Below are positions 36,034 to 49,495 of a DNA stretch of 64,000 bases, in pieces. A program made the position numbers and the translations under genes. Each line of letters opens with the position of its first letter. Positions within the stretch are counted from its first letter, which is position 1. Source of the stretch: Norana najaformis (lineage: Eukaryota > Annelida > Clitellata > Crassiclitellata > Hormogastridae). The stretch spans positions 25,868,953 to 25,932,952 of the forward strand of contig OZ029916.1 in NCBI GenBank assembly GCA_964023275.1, read 5' to 3'. The notes beneath the pieces are model-generated. The model saw only the letters and a program-made list of their open reading frames with translations. It did no database searches and was not told the DNA's origin.

Positions 36034-39000
36034 TTTCGTGTATTATTTGCGATGCATGAAAACTTCTAAATGTTTCCAGTGCTTTCATTGCATCATCGAG
36101 TGGAGAATATCCATTTCAGCTGTTGCTAAGCAGTAGCAGATTGCAAGCACTGATTAAAATCTATCTTTTAGTAGCATTGGTTAATTCTTATGTTGTATGT
36201 GCTTAGAGATTTAATTTGATTGTGTCTTCATTATAAACTTCTGCGATGAAGTAGAGAAGCTTTATTGGGGCCAGCTAACAATGCCAGAATAATTTATCTT
36301 ATTATCTGTGGCAATATCTCCTTAGCCTTTGTTCTGTGAGCTGCTGAATCATGTTCTGTGATGGTGATTCTGCGACGTCCAGTGTGGAACAGCACTTAGG
36401 ATTTTCCTTGAAGTAGTGCTATTTGAATGCGTTGTTGCACTGTATTCTGTTACTCGTGAGTTGATCAGGCTATTAGTTTGTAAAGGCCAGTGTTCAGAGA
36501 GAGTTTGTCTATCAGGGCAAACTGATGGAGTAAGGACACCTGAAATTCATAACTCGCTTCATTATAACATGAATTCTGATAAAACTTGGGCAAGGACATG
36601 AACCCTGAATTCAGTTCAGCTTTTGCAAATAGCCTCGGTATCACACAACCTCTTTATAAGCAGTCCTCAATGTTGCTCCCAAAGATTGCTTATAAAACAC
36701 TTCTAAGAAACTCTCAGTTGACATTCTACTTCTGTTTGTTTCATCATTTGATCGAGTGAGCTAATTTATCTATTGAGTTTCTTAGCAGATTTATTATTTA
36801 CATATGGTTCCTAATTGCCTTCAGTGGTGGTCGCAGCAGTGAAGTTTTGGGACATGTGATTTTGTGGCATAATGGACATCCTCTCTGGAATCCTCACCGT
36901 GTGCCAGTGAACATTTCCATCAGGACCAGATTTCTGACAGTGTTTTCGAGTGATACACTAACTGCATTTGAGAACTTCTTCACTGGGACTCTTATCTGCC
37001 TGTTGTGACTACTATCTTAGGTCATTTGAATAGTCAATACAGTTTTAGCTTCTCAGTAACCAGGTGTTGGGTGTATAATTGATTTCTGGGTTAGTATTTT
37101 GTTGCCTGCAGCCTTACACTTTCAGTAACGTGACGCTATCAGCCTATGGGCTTCTGGTATCTAAAGCTGAAATTTCTGCTTTTTAAGACAGCTATGTATG
37201 AAAACTCAAGGGCTTCTTCTGCTTTATCAGCATCTCATTTTTGAGAGTAGAGCTCTTACAAGAGTTTGTCAGATGAACTTGACTCAGATTGGTGTGAACT
37301 TAGAAAGGAGGAGGACCTGGAATGATTTGGTTCTTGAAATTTGGGATATGCGGAATTTTCAATCATTATTAAGCAAACTGAAGTGAAAACTAGACATTTC
37401 AACCAGTCTTATGTTTACCTACTACTTTTAGAGAAAAAGACTCACTTCCTTTTCTCATTGATGGGTTATGATAATTTTTTTTCACAGTTTTTGCCTTTGG
37501 CACAGTTGCTTACTTAAGAATGGTTTACTAAGAGTTAAAGGTTACTTTAGTTCATATTCTGTTTTCCTTTTCTGTCTTCATCTTAATTCGTGAATTGATT
37601 ATACCATTTTCGGGCACTGCTGACGAGTGTTCTTGAAGTGGTTTAATATAAATAACGTGTTACATTACACTTGACATGAAGTTGACAACTCTTTAGCTTA
37701 CTGCACAGGTGCATGAGTGTGTCAGCATGCTTGGCTGCACCGGAGTTTGCATGGGCTTTTAGATGCAAAGATACACCCGTATTGAGCGTCTGAATATCGA
37801 TATTTGCATGATAGTGATGTCAGTTTTTATTTTATATTTCGCATCTGTGAGAGGTTCCTAAAGATTTTGTCTAAATACAGATATACATACATACGTATAA
37901 ACGCAACATCATCTCGGCTGTATTTCAGGATGAGGTTTTGAAGTGAAATGCTTTTGCGATTGGGCCATCCAACATCCTTGTCTACTTTTGGTATTAACAG
38001 TATTGATATTCATTATGTTTGTTGTTAGTATGTGCATGTAATTCATTTTATGGTATGATTTATTGCATTTATTATTATTATTGAGATTTAGTAATAGAGA
38101 AGTATAGTAATTTCATTTAATCAAAGTGGAAACTGTTTTGAGTTGCCTAAAGTATGAGGGTAGGAGTACTTATCAAACTTTGATCAGTTATAAATGTATC
38201 TCTGAATAAAGCATTAATCTACATTGATAAAGCTGGCTTACAAGTGAGCGTGATAGTTTCAAGTCTTTAAAGAGTTTTGCCATACATGGTCTAAGTAAGA
38301 ATATGAAAAAATCCTATATTGCAAGTAAGTGTGACAGTTTTTTTATAACTTTTACTTTTACGCACTGATTGTTCCCTGTAAGACTTGGTTCTGTTTACAT
38401 TTGCCTTGTATTCTTTAAGGATTTCATTCACTTAGGATAAGCTGTGCATTCAACCCTAAATGCTAATTTATTTTTGCTGTTATTTTTAAGATCACTTGCT
38501 TCTATTATAACAAGTACAGCATTGCCTATGCTGATTTTGTAAACGTTTTTGAGGCAAAGCATATTACATCTGGAGATTAGAAATTAATGCACTTCAGGGC
38601 AATTGTTGGTGAAACATAAATTTGTGTATTTAATTTGATCAGTTTTGCCCTCTTACTTGTATTTAAGTCCTGGTCTGCTTTCTTGTTTGGGTGTATTATA
38701 TAGTCTAATGGTTAGCTTTTGAGTGAAAACATTTATTTGGGATTTTTCAAAACTGATGTTGAAGTTACTTGGCTCATCCAGTATTTGCTGGATGCTGTTG
38801 CCTTTGCCACCAGATGAAATGCTGACTGCTAGTCACAGTTCCATGTTTTTTAAATCTGATTTGTATTTCTAAGTCATTATTTAAAGTTTCTTTTTGTCTC
38901 TTTATGCAGACATTTCATTATTTGCTTTTCACATTCAGGTTCTTTTTTGTATGTTAAAGCTAGTCCTTTCAGTATTTTCTCATATGCTATTTCAGAATTG

Positions 39001-41782
39001 TTCAGTTTTTCTTGTTTTGCTTAATCTTGTCAATACTTTGTTATTAAATTTGAAGTTTGTAAGCCTTTTTTGAGAGGGGCTGAGGGGGTTTTGTGTTACA
39101 GCTGCTAAAATGTGACAATGCCTGTGAAACCTGGCCTAAGGAAAAAAGCAGTATTTGATTAATGCACTCAGGTGATTAGGAATGAAATAGGTTTAAAATA
39201 GTTCTGTGCATAATTCTAACAGAGATGCCAAAGATATCACTCAAAAGATCTCATGTAAACTTCAGGCTACATACCCAATTTTGCGTATAAAAAATCTGTC
39301 TGACTGCACCAAACAACTAAATTATATTAAAATTTAACTCACAAGTTCTCTTAAGTATTTGCACAAGGATGTACATATTTGAAAATTATAACTTGTTAAC
39401 TATTTTGTGATAAAAGTGTGGTTTCTGAAGTATTCATGTGGAAACATGGGTATATAAAAAAACATTACTTTTTTTTACTATTTGTGATAAAAACTTGCAG
39501 TTTTTACCGAATTACTGAACATTTGCAGCCTAATCCAATGCAATATTAAATCAATTTTCAAATATTTTTTACTTAGGCCAGGTTTTCTCATGCAGTCAGA
39601 AACACACTGTTCTAGGCAGTTGCCAGAGATTCCTGCTGTACTAACTTGCATGCATTTTTCATGCTCCATTGGCTCTTGCACTGCTTATTTTACAAGGCTC
39701 ATTTGTTTGAAAGTTAGCTAACGAATTTATAGGTTATAGTCTGTATGGTTACGTGCTTAATTTTTGCTTTAGACAAAGAAAAGTATCCTAATCTTTACAT
39801 TGGCTGCTATTCATTAGCAAAAATATCTTTGAATTATTCTGTTTCAGCAATTTTGATGAATAAATTTTGTTGCAGTAGAGCATTTGCACAGTGCCTCGTA
39901 ACAGTATCTCTCAGAGGCACTGTATACATGACTATCATCAGTCTGGTTGAGAAATGTGTCATTAGAGTTCTCAGACTACTGTTTTATTTATCTGTGAAAT
40001 TACATAGACCCGTTGTGTTAAGGTGCTACAAAAATTTGTGCTGCAGTTTCTTCATTCTTTAGTTGTTAATTTTAGTGGATGTGCATTTTTGGAGTAATTT
40101 TTATAATATAAACTGTACAGTCACAAAAGCTTCTCCACAATGAGATGCGTGACAAAATCTTGAGTAATTGACCTACACCAACACGGACTTAATGGATTCT
40201 ACTGTTCTGATTGTGAAATCATGAGAACTACAGTTCAATAGAGATGATTGTTTTTGTTGAACTGATGTCTGTTTCTGACATGTGTTTCTCTTGGTGCTAC
40301 TAAACTGGTAAATCTATACCTCATAGTATTGTACAATTTGTGTATTTTTGTGTGTTAGTGGTGTTTATGCCTGTGTATTTGCATACTTTTCTTGTGCAGT
40401 TTCATAGGCAGACCAAGAAAGGTCCAATTTGTGGGCAGTAAGGTCTTAAATACCAAGATGCTGTTCGTATATTCTAATAGTTATTTTGTTAATACTATTT
40501 ATGAACTTCATTAGATCTGTATTTATTTTGGCAACCGTTTTCATTAATAGATGCCCATAAAAGTTAATGTGGACTATTGTGAATTATACTGGTTCTCAGA
40601 CACTGTAACTGATTTACAAAAAGTCGTTTGACAGGTGTCAAACATAGGTGAGACGGCAAGAATGCTGTTTAATCATAATTATCCAGCTGTTTCTTTGAGA
40701 ACACTGAACAACCATTGTCACTGTTATGAAATGACCAGTCTAACAGCCACACTGTAGGTTCATGGCTTTGCTATTCCACTGTTCACAGTGAACTTCAGTT
40801 TTTTATTGTAATCTGGTTGCATACCCTCAACCTAGCATGACTTGGTGGTCCTTTCTAGTTAGGGAACAGTGCAAGGCAGATGCTCATTTTTTAAAATGTA
40901 CAGGAATAAAATAATAGGCTAAATAATTAAAAGTAACAGATGATAACTGTGGATTGACTCTAAATACTCACTGTCACTATTAATGCTGTTGACTGTTAAT
41001 GATTCATTAAGTACTTGAAGCAATGTTAAAGCGTAAAGTGTAGAAATGTTACAACATACTTAACTTGTCCACTACCAAGTTCGGAACATCGATTTGTGTT
41101 CATGATATTGATACTGCTGCATATTGCTATCGCTTATGATTAGACTAATAGCTTGATATTAATAAACATGTTAGAGACTTTGGTGGTTATCGTTACTGAC
41201 ATTTTCTGAATAGGGAAACATGTTGTGAGATTCTCTCTGGGAATATTTGAGCAGAAAATGTAGCATTTGCTTTTCAAAAGTGAAAGTACCCTTTTTAAAA
41301 TAGTTATGAATAGCGTATTTTGTGAAGTGGACCAAAGTTGAATTTTGCAAGTTTTGTTTAGCAATAATTGCATTTTACACAGACAATAAATATCCCATTA
41401 AAATAGTTTCTGACTTTACTGCTCAAACTGTTATTAAAGTATTGGTAGCTGAATGAGGTTCTGTTTGTGATACAATGAATGAACAAGAGGTATAGTTATA
41501 ATATATACAGCAGAGAGTGAACAGCATTGTAATGGCGACCCTAATAATGCAGCGAGTAGGAAGGCGGAGCCAAATTACAGCCAATAAGGGCAAGATTTTT
41601 CAGCTTTGTGGGCCAAATTAGAAAACATACAGCCATTTATTGAAAAAAAACGAAAATGTTACAATCCAAAATGTAATATGAAGATGCGAAAACTGACTTT
41701 TCTAATCACAACAGGGTATTTAAAACCTGCTGCTGCAGTGCCTTTGATTATTTAATAATAATCCTAGAACTTCTATATCGTC
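36034..41782. other. CUEDC1 3' UTR and intergenic DNA
   Basis: AT-rich sequence without convincing exons. A canonical AATAAA at 38205-38210 could end a CUEDC1 3' UTR of about 2.2 kb; others occur at about 40905. A MITE-like copy sits at 36535-36690. Apart from that I see nothing. Confidence 0.4.
36535..36690 (+). repeat. MITE-like family F copy
   Basis: Blocks CATTATAACATGAATTCTGA, GGACATGAACCCTGAATTCA and CACACAACCTCTTTATAA align in order with 4738-4880. TTATAAGCAGTC and GATTGCTTATAA inside it form an imperfect inverted repeat. Confidence 0.5.
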
Positions 41783-42080
41783 ACTGTATTGTAATCGTAA
41801 CCTCGAGAATTTCTAAAGCGCTATTTTAAAGCTAATAATGCCCAAGGCATCAGTCGATGGTCGTTGCTAAGTAAAATCGTTGCGCAGGTCAAATTCCAGA
41901 GCGAGTCCGGTCGAAAAGCCAAAACGGGAATCCCAGAAACGGCCAGCGGAGGAATGAGTCCTGGTAAAGGTGAGTTTTTAGTCGAAATCTGAAGGCCAAG
42001 AGACTGCAGAACGAACTTTTGTCTCACGAGAATTCCAAATTCTAGGGCCAGCAACGCCGCACGTTGGCTCAGCATAAGCT
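41783..42080 (-). mobile_element. LINE family A 3' end with GATTAC tail
   Basis: On the minus strand the order is: decayed GVAGPRIWNSR RT motif, a KLTFTRTHSS block, 3' UTR (ACCATCGACTGATGCCTTGG), then GCGCTTTAGAAATTCTCGAG and a GTTACGATTACAAT tail. This copy joins a family A body to a family B type tail, so the two groups are probably related lineages of one LINE. Confidence 0.6.
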
Positions 42081-42579
42081 TTTTAAACGTCGCAATCGCT
42101 ACGATGTTAATTAATAACAGTTCGGTTTTCAACCAAAAAATATGATTTTCATTTCTAACAAAAAACCTAGATGAGACCCTTGGATTAATCACATGGTTGG
42201 AGTCTTTAGTAGGCCTAAAATAACTAATTTGAATTTACTGTAGGGAAACTGACAAAGATACGCTTTATTTGGCGCAGATATTGAAAAATAGAAGTGCTTT
42301 AATGTGCAGGATCTTGTTGATTTTGTGCGTAGCTGCAGTAGCTGCGTAGTAACCAAAGCGAATTGTATAAATACGCATGATGTTTATTACGATTAGCAAC
42401 TCATACTTCCGTAATGTACGTGATCAGCGCCTGATAGACAAAAGACACCAAACAGGTGTCGAAGGTAGAAACATAATCGTTTGTACAGCACTGCCCCGCA
42501 TCCCTTCGCTAACGCTTGCCCCTCCCATCCCAGATCGCTGTACGGATTTCTTAACTGAACACTGCAGAAAGAACAATAG

Positions 42580-42800
42580 CAACCAATATAAATCGAGATC
42601 GTTTCGTAAGCGTAAACTCGAGATTTATACAGCGCACAACGAGAGCTAACTCGCGGGAACCAGCTTATACACAGGCGCTCAGTCAAAACAAAATCGAAGA
42701 AGGGTTCGGTTCCAAGCCAAGATCCAAGAGACAGGCAGACAGTCAGTCAGATGGCTGAGTGTTTTGAATTGGATCTATAGGACAGATTAGAGAAAGAATC
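42580..42800 (-). repeat. LINE-like 3' end, family B, minus copy of inverted pair
   Basis: Reading the minus strand: GCCTGTCTCTTGGATCTTGG, GGAACCGAACCCTTCTTCGA, TTTTGTTTTGACTGAGCGCC, GCTGGTTCCCGCGAGTTAGC, TATAAATCTCGAGTTTACGC. It faces away from the plus-strand copy at 42880-43165, with about 80 bases between them. Confidence 0.7.
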
Positions 42801-42879
42801 TCGACACTCTGACCCTGCATCAGACTCGGTGTGATTACAGTTATCTGATCCATCGAACAAACACCATCACTTCACCCGT

Positions 42880-43165
42880 TGCAATCTCTGTGCAGGTCTT
42901 CCACTCAAACTGAAAACACTTGTTCGGCAGATCCTATCCTGATTCCTCTTCTATCCCTTATCTTTCCCGCAGATCCCATTCTAAACAGTAATCACAGTAG
43001 CCGTCTGACTGATTGCCTGTCTGACTCTTGGATCTCGACCTGGAACCGAACCCTTCTTGCCTATCAATATTGTGTTGACTGAGTGCCTGTGAATAAGCTG
43101 GTTCCCCGGCTTAGCTTTCGTTGGGGGTTGTAGAAATCTCGAGTTTATGATTACGATTACTATGT
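42880..43165 (+). repeat. LINE-like 3' end, family B, plus copy of inverted pair
   Basis: Contains CAGATCCTATCCTGATTCCT, GCCTGTCTGACTCTTGGATC, GGAACCGAACCCTTCTTGCC, GTAGAAATCTCGAGTTTATG and a GATTACGATTAC tail. Aligns with the copies at 58185 and 60105 over its full length. Confidence 0.75.
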
Positions 43166-43781
43166 ATTAGATTATGCTGAGCCGTCTTGTTAATATTCAT
43201 CCACGACGGCTACCAGAGATGAGGGTGAATTGGCGCAGATGGTCAGTTAGTAAATGCAGTGAGTGGCAGTGGCAGATACAGGCTTACTGAGTGGGGAAAA
43301 CGCAGGGCTGAGCGGTTCCTTGCTTTCTTTCACTGTTTCTCATTCCATGAGTTATAGAGTATGCCGAGCCGAGCGCCTTCTCGGTCAAGGTTTCCGACTA
43401 TTGAGTCGATCGCTACCATTGCAGAGTCAGTAAAATATTTGAAATGGCTTACTATACCAAGTATAATTTTTTAGTATAATAAAACTAATAGTTTATATTT
43501 TATTCTAATAAATGTGCAATGCTGTAAACTTTCAATGCATAATAATGGTCATAGAGAGAATTTAAAGGTTTGACTCGACAATGGCAACTTTCAAGTGGCT
43601 AACATTGTTGAGGTAAAGGGACTACACCGCGTTAGGAATATGTATTCCTTGGCGCTTTCTCTTCTGCTACTGGTGCTGGTGCCGCCGCGGCTGCCGCATC
43701 AGCGTGCATAATATATATACATATAATATAGATATATATGTAATTTGCATATTTATTGCAGAAACGTTAGAATACTCTAAA
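43166..43781 (+). other. YWHAE: Upstream region of YWHAE
   Basis: Unique sequence between the LINE tail and the 14-3-3 start codon. A GC-rich patch (GGTGCCGCCGCGGCTGCCGC) at about 43677-43697 is likely part of the promoter or 5' UTR. TTTATTGCAG ending at 43761 is a plausible acceptor, and GAG|GTAAAG at 43612 a possible donor, so a short 5' UTR intron is possible but not required. Confidence 0.35.
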
Positions 43782-46700
43782 ATGGCCGGCGACCGAGAAG
43801 ACAACGTCTACAAGGCGAAACTGGCCGAACAGGCCGAACGATACGATGGTAAGAGCCAAACGTGTTCGGATGAGATAAAGGGGTTTGTCTGCTGATGTGG
43901 GCCGACGGGTTTGCGGATCTCTTGGGGTAAAAGCGGCTGCGAATGCGTTTTTCTTCGAGGCATACCTCTGCAGTGCCACCGCCTTCCATGTTCGGAGCAC
44001 GCAAAGCTAATAAAGTGTCTAGACGATACATTTCTGTGCAAAAATGCTTATGCACACATGACTAGGTGGTGTAGCCATATATGCATAAGTTTCCGAATTT
44101 TGTCTACATGTTGCACTAAAATATTTTTCGAGATATAGAAAACGGGCAGTTGTCTGAAAAAATCCTGTCGTTTATTACTATGCATTGTCTGGTAACTTCT
44201 GTAGCGCTATGGTAAGGGTACCTATGTAGTCAGAAGGACGGTAGTGCTGCTGAGGATTATGATAATGGTCAGCAAACTTATTTTCGTTTGAATATCACTG
44301 ATCATCCATTAAGTACATCACACTGAAGATAAAGGGAGGGATTTGGCCATGTAGAATGTTGTGACATGCAAGGGTCTAAAACATGTTAAGTCAATTTCAG
44401 TATTTTCTATTTTAATTTTTCTTAAATTTTTATTTGAGGTAGATATGATCCTGTGGGATTTTAAAAATCACTTTGGAGAAATTAAAATGTCTGGGTTGGA
44501 TAAACCTCATATGCTTTTTTAAAATAATGATTATTTTTAGTTTTCTATTTCTTTGCAAAGCTCAGAGTCAGAACTGTTAATTGCTTAGTATTTCACTTTT
44601 TAATAGGATTTCTTAATGTTTAATGAAGAAATTCAAAACGGTTTGTATATCATTTTTAAATATTGATTAGTTTGCTTATACACCAATTTTTGCTATTGCT
44701 TTGGAGAGGGGCTGGCTGAAGACTTTTCGGGAGATACTTTTAGAAGGGTTTTGGGTTTTATATTTATAAGAGTCCTAGACAAAGGAAAGATGAATGACAA
44801 ACTAGTTTTGTGTGACATCATTTTTTGGTTGTTCTTGATCAGCCAATCCACTTGCATCAGCCTAGATTTGATATAAATTAAAAACCCATGTGCACAAAAG
44901 AGAATTTTTATCCTATGTTTTCTCATGGCAAATTTAACTTGGCTTAGTGAGATAATTATTTTGCTTTTCCTGTTTGTAATTGGATGATTATTGCTGAAAC
45001 ACATCAGAGCCTGTTTACAGAACACTTTGTTTTGATGACATTGCGTGGGCTTAACAATCTCCAGTGTTATTAGGTGGTATTTGTTACGGCTGTCTCAAGT
45101 AGCATTATAAGATGGTACTGGTGTAATTACCCTAGCCCATTAAGCTGAGTTAATTTTATAGTGCATGATATCTTGTTAACATGCTTAAATACCAACCCAG
45201 AGGTCTGGGGTTCAAATTCTCTGGGTAAGAATGTATTTTGAGACTTCTTCACCAGCAAACTCGACTATAAAATAAGAGTATCAAGTGTAAACTGTTGATG
45301 AGGAGATTAGAGGACAGGGAGAGGATTGGTTTCCTGCCCTCATATGCTGAGGCTAAGAAAATGAAGTCACTAGCACTTGGCTGCCTCTTGGGACCGCTCT
45401 TCTCTTTTTGTAGCATCAGATTGCAATTTGCTTTATTTGTAAACATGGTTGGAATGTTGCACTTGATTATTTAGACATCAAAAGCTGTGAATATCAGCTT
45501 TGTTTGATTTATTGTTGATACTCCCGGCTGAGCTGTATCTATGTGAGCATTTATGTAACATTTTTAGACATATCTCGCTGGTCTGCATTGAGGAAACCTT
45601 AAAAACACGTAGTTTGTCAATGTCATTGAAGATAAGCCTGCAAGTGGATGTGCTAAGAGCCACAAGTTGATGTTTCTGGACTCAAAGGGATGTCTAATAT
45701 AAGCAGTAATGCAAGGAGGCAGAAGTGAAAATTGTATTGGTTCAGTGTACAGGTCTTTTGTGAGGACTTGATCCATTTTAAAGTTCTGCAGTGTTTCAGT
45801 GCAGGGTATGCAGATAAATATTGGAATGTCTATGAACTTGTGGGTGTGCTTCAAAATCCTGATTTTCAGTACCAGTGACATTTTTAGTACAGTTGCTTTC
45901 AACCTTCCTTCAGTGTATCTGAAGAAATTACAAGTTAAGACTAGGATACTGCTTGTCACTATTAAAATGAAAAGTTATATGCAGTCTGCACCTCATTTCT
46001 ACATTGACTCAAAACTGCTTATATCCTTGGGACTGGATCAGAGCCCCTCTGTAGGTTGCTGTGTTACATTTTAAATGCATTGGCTAGTGTGGCAAGTACC
46101 AGATTTAGCTCTGCAGTGCTATACATAAAGCTTTAAGCTGAAGCACCTGGAGCAGAGCTGTCTTTATTTTTGAAGTAGTCAGACTTTGTTTAATTTCCAC
46201 AGTAACCTTAGCACCAATGATAAAAATACCAATGATAAATTCAGTATAGCTGTATCTTGTCTTACTTCCTGTTGCTGAAGGTAATTACATTATGGAGTTA
46301 GTGATGATGCAGGTGATAGTGATGATAGCGATCAGTGTGGTGGTATTGAGTATATTGATACAGATGGTGATGATGATGATGCAAATGATGGCAATGCCTC
46401 ATTTGGGGTGTTCTTTAGAAATGGTAGAGTGCATGAAGAGAGTTGCTGCCATGGACACTGAATTGTCCATTGAGGAGCGAAACCTGCTGTCAGTCGCTTA
46501 CAAAAACGTCATTGGAGCACGAAGAGCATCCTGGAGAATTATCAGCAGCATAGAGCAGAAGGAAGAGAGCAAAGGAGCCGAAGTTAAGCTCGAACTTATC
46601 CGCCAGTACAGAAAACAGGTGAACAAGCTTTGAAATTCTCATTACATCCCTCATCATCCACTGCTCATGGTCTTGGAATCATGCTTGACTTGACACTCTC

Positions 46701-49495
46701 CTTAAAGCTCTAAATAATCATGACTTCTACAGTGTACCTGTTTGACCTCTGAAGTCTTGAACAGCTTTGCTGTACTCTGGATTCAGTGTCATTGAGAATG
46801 TTGATATATGGTCTTATTTTGAAGAGATTTGACAAATGCAGTTCTACACATTATAGCCTATCTGACTCCACACTGTTTCCGCTAACACCTGGCCTAACAC
46901 TAACACCATGCGACACAGTAGTCTATTGGTAACACAGTTGGTTAATGATATTGTGGTTGTTTCGACTCAGTGTAACAACTCTCTGTGAGTTGTTTGCACA
47001 CACATGTCTCTGCCAGTTTGGTATCGGTGTAAGCTGGGATGTAAACAGCAAGTCTTGTTATGCACTGGCCTCGTGTCCAGGACCTTTGGATTCGTCCACT
47101 GCCAGCTTGGGGCCAAAGTGAACGAAATGAGTGCCTCCCCTATGTACCTCTTGGGGCATGGGAGCTTTGCTTTACTTTTACTTACTGACTTCACACTGCT
47201 TTTACAAACACCCAGCCTTCTTTCTTTGCTTGGGTATTGAAGTGTATATGAAACTAGGTAATTCGACACTGGTGCCACTCGTGTATGAAACACTTGCAGG
47301 TCATCCTTTCCTCATTGAATGTACTTTCTAGTTTTTTATAGCATCTTCCAGAAATGATGCTGCATGTTGTGTGTTTTTCATGTCTTGTCTATGACTCATT
47401 CATAGTACATACAGATTGTTGCTGGATCCACTGTCTGAAATTCTCTACCTTCTCGTGTTCATGACTCCCTTGCTAAACCAGTACTTCGTTCTAAGCTGAA
47501 AATGTACCTCTTTTGCTCAACGGACAAGTGTTCTGAAAGTGGTTCTTCTTAACTTGGGTAAGGCCTACAATCCAACGAAAGTCAATTCTGTTCTGTGTCT
47601 TTGTAGCCAAGCTCCTGTGTTGTTCATTCAGTCCAACAGTGTAGTTCTTGGTATTACTGTTTCATCACCTTCTTCCTTCCATTCTTCCTTTCAGTGCTAT
47701 TCTCAGGCTACTGAAAATGATGGTTATTGTTGTGGTTCAGGTGGAGAAGGAGCTGCAGGAGATTTGTCATGATGTCCTTGGCATTCTGGACAAACACCTT
47801 GTTCCAACTGCAGCCACTGGCGAATCTCGAGTTTTTTACTACAAAATGTACGTCTAGTCATGTGTTCCATTCACCACACATAATAATTGATATTTTTAAG
47901 GTACATTACCTTATTGTTATATTTCTATAATTACTTAATAATTTGATTATAGCTTTATTGGGTTCTTTTATTAGTTATTTCTAGTAATGATGACTATGAC
48001 AATGATGATGAATTGATGATATGGTAACAGTGATGATGCTGATGTGGGTTGACTCAGTAAACTAGTCTAGCTGCTTCCCCTTTCAGAACTAGACAAGTGG
48101 ACAGTAGCAGGAACTGAGTTGCAATGTAACCAGAGAAAGTACAGATGCCTGTCTGTTAGTCATCCAACACCATAAGTTAATATTTTCAGTTTAAATCATT
48201 GATTTGTGTGTCGCTGTTAACAGGAAAGGCGACTATCACAGATACCTGGCTGAGTTTGCTACAGGAAATGACCGGAAAGAAGCCGCTGAGAACAGCCTTG
48301 TCGCTTACAAAGCAGCGAGCGATATTGCTCTGACGGAGCTGCCATCGACTCATCCCATCCGCCTCGGCCTGGCACTCAACTTCTCCGTCTTCTACTACGA
48401 GATTCTCAACTCTCCAGAGCGCGCCTGTCGCCTGGCGAAGGCGGCATTTGACGAGGCCATAGCTGAGCTGGATACACTGAGTGAGGAGAGCTACAAGGAT
48501 TCAACACTGATCATGCAGCTTCTCAGAGACAACCTGACGCTGTGGACATCAGACATGCCAGCTGATGGTATGTATTCGTAGAGTATCTCCTAAACTAAAC
48601 ATTATTTGTGCTTTCTATTACTGCTAATAATATTGTTGACATTTGTAACGTACATGAAATAATATTTGCTGATTATTGGTATTAATGTAGATAATAATAA
48701 GCAAAATATTCCTGTTACTGTTCCTAATATAATAACAAATTTTAAAAATAGCAATAAAAATGATGAAATAGTAATTACATTAGTAATAATATCATAATAA
48801 TACTAAAAATAATGTTGCTGTTACTGATATAATTACTGTTTTACTGCCGTTTAAAAAAATTTGTTCCCAAAACTTCTGATGCACACAGGATTGAACAATG
48901 GTAGTAAAATTAAAAAGCATATGAGACTGATTTGTTGATTGATTGATTGGCTCCTTTGTTTAACCTTTATTCTTTCATTCTGTCATTCATTCATTGGTAT
49001 TCCTCAGTTTCATCCAGGATTTAAATCTAGGTTCATCAAGTGAAATATGGAATTCATTGCATAACCATCTGATCCACTAGGATCAGCTGGCTACAGATGG
49101 CTTTATCTTTACTGCTTTGTAAGTTTCTGTGTAACGAGAGCGGTACACGCACGCACACATAGATACACACATGCATACACTCATACATACATAACATACC
49201 TAGGAAATGGCACTATGGGTGGATTTGCTGGAGTTGTGCTGGCACTTGAGAGCTGCTTTTGAATAGAGGCATAAACTGTGTTTATCAGTTACCACACCAT
49301 ACATCAGTTACATCTTTATATCCTTGTGAAAACAAAATGTTCGTCTCAGCTTGCTTTTTTGGGCACCAAAGAAGTTCTGAGTTTGTGATTATGATTGATA
49401 TGTAAGTGGAATAGTCTGCCTTTGCAGAAGGTGAGCAGAAGGACGAGCCAGTTCAACAACCGCCAGCGGAGGGTGCTGCAGAGGAAGCTGCCTGA
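43782..49495 (+). CDS. YWHAE: 14-3-3 protein epsilon, 5 coding exons
   Basis: Phosphoserine/threonine-binding dimeric adaptor of the cytoplasm. Exons 43782-43848, 46419-46618, 47741-47847, 48224-48567 and 49428-49495 sum to 786 nt, 261 residues (human epsilon 255). The start ATGGCCGGCGACCGAG encodes [20 protein letters not shown]. The phosphopeptide pocket is complete: K51, R58, R131, Y132. Family signatures [16 protein letters not shown] and [18 protein letters not shown] are intact. Epsilon assignment rests on the GDREDNVY start, [20 protein letters not shown] and the lack of zeta-type variants. The C-terminal tail ([20 protein letters not shown] region) is Pro/Ala/Glu-rich and differs from the vertebrate tail. 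All splice phases match. Confidence 0.97.
46290..46405 (+). repeat. GAT/GTG-rich microsatellite before YWHAE exon 2
   Basis: Imperfect GATGATGATG and GTGATGATG units end about 15 bases before the exon 2 acceptor (TTCTTTAG at 46418). The methionine/valine-rich frame through it is an artefact fused to the real exon. Confidence 0.6.
47412..47525 (+). mobile_element. LINE family A RT tail relic, YWHAE intron 2
   Basis: The plus strand encodes IVAGSTV, a stop, [16 protein letters not shown] and RSKLKMYLF, matching the C-terminal RT signature at 23395-23690. Confidence 0.6.
49355..49412 (+). repeat. LINE tail fragment next to YWHAE exon 5
   Basis: GGGCACCAAAGAAGTTCTGA then GTTTGTGATTATGATTGAT corresponds to the last bases of family B (GGGCGCTGTAGAAATCTTGA, GTTTGCGATTAC). 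The fragment ends about 15 bases before the acceptor of the final coding exon (TGCCTTTGCAG at 49427). Confidence 0.5.

Noticed and set aside
43767..44055. Minus-strand frames over YWHAE exon 1
   Set aside because: Shadows of the real plus-strand exon and its intron.
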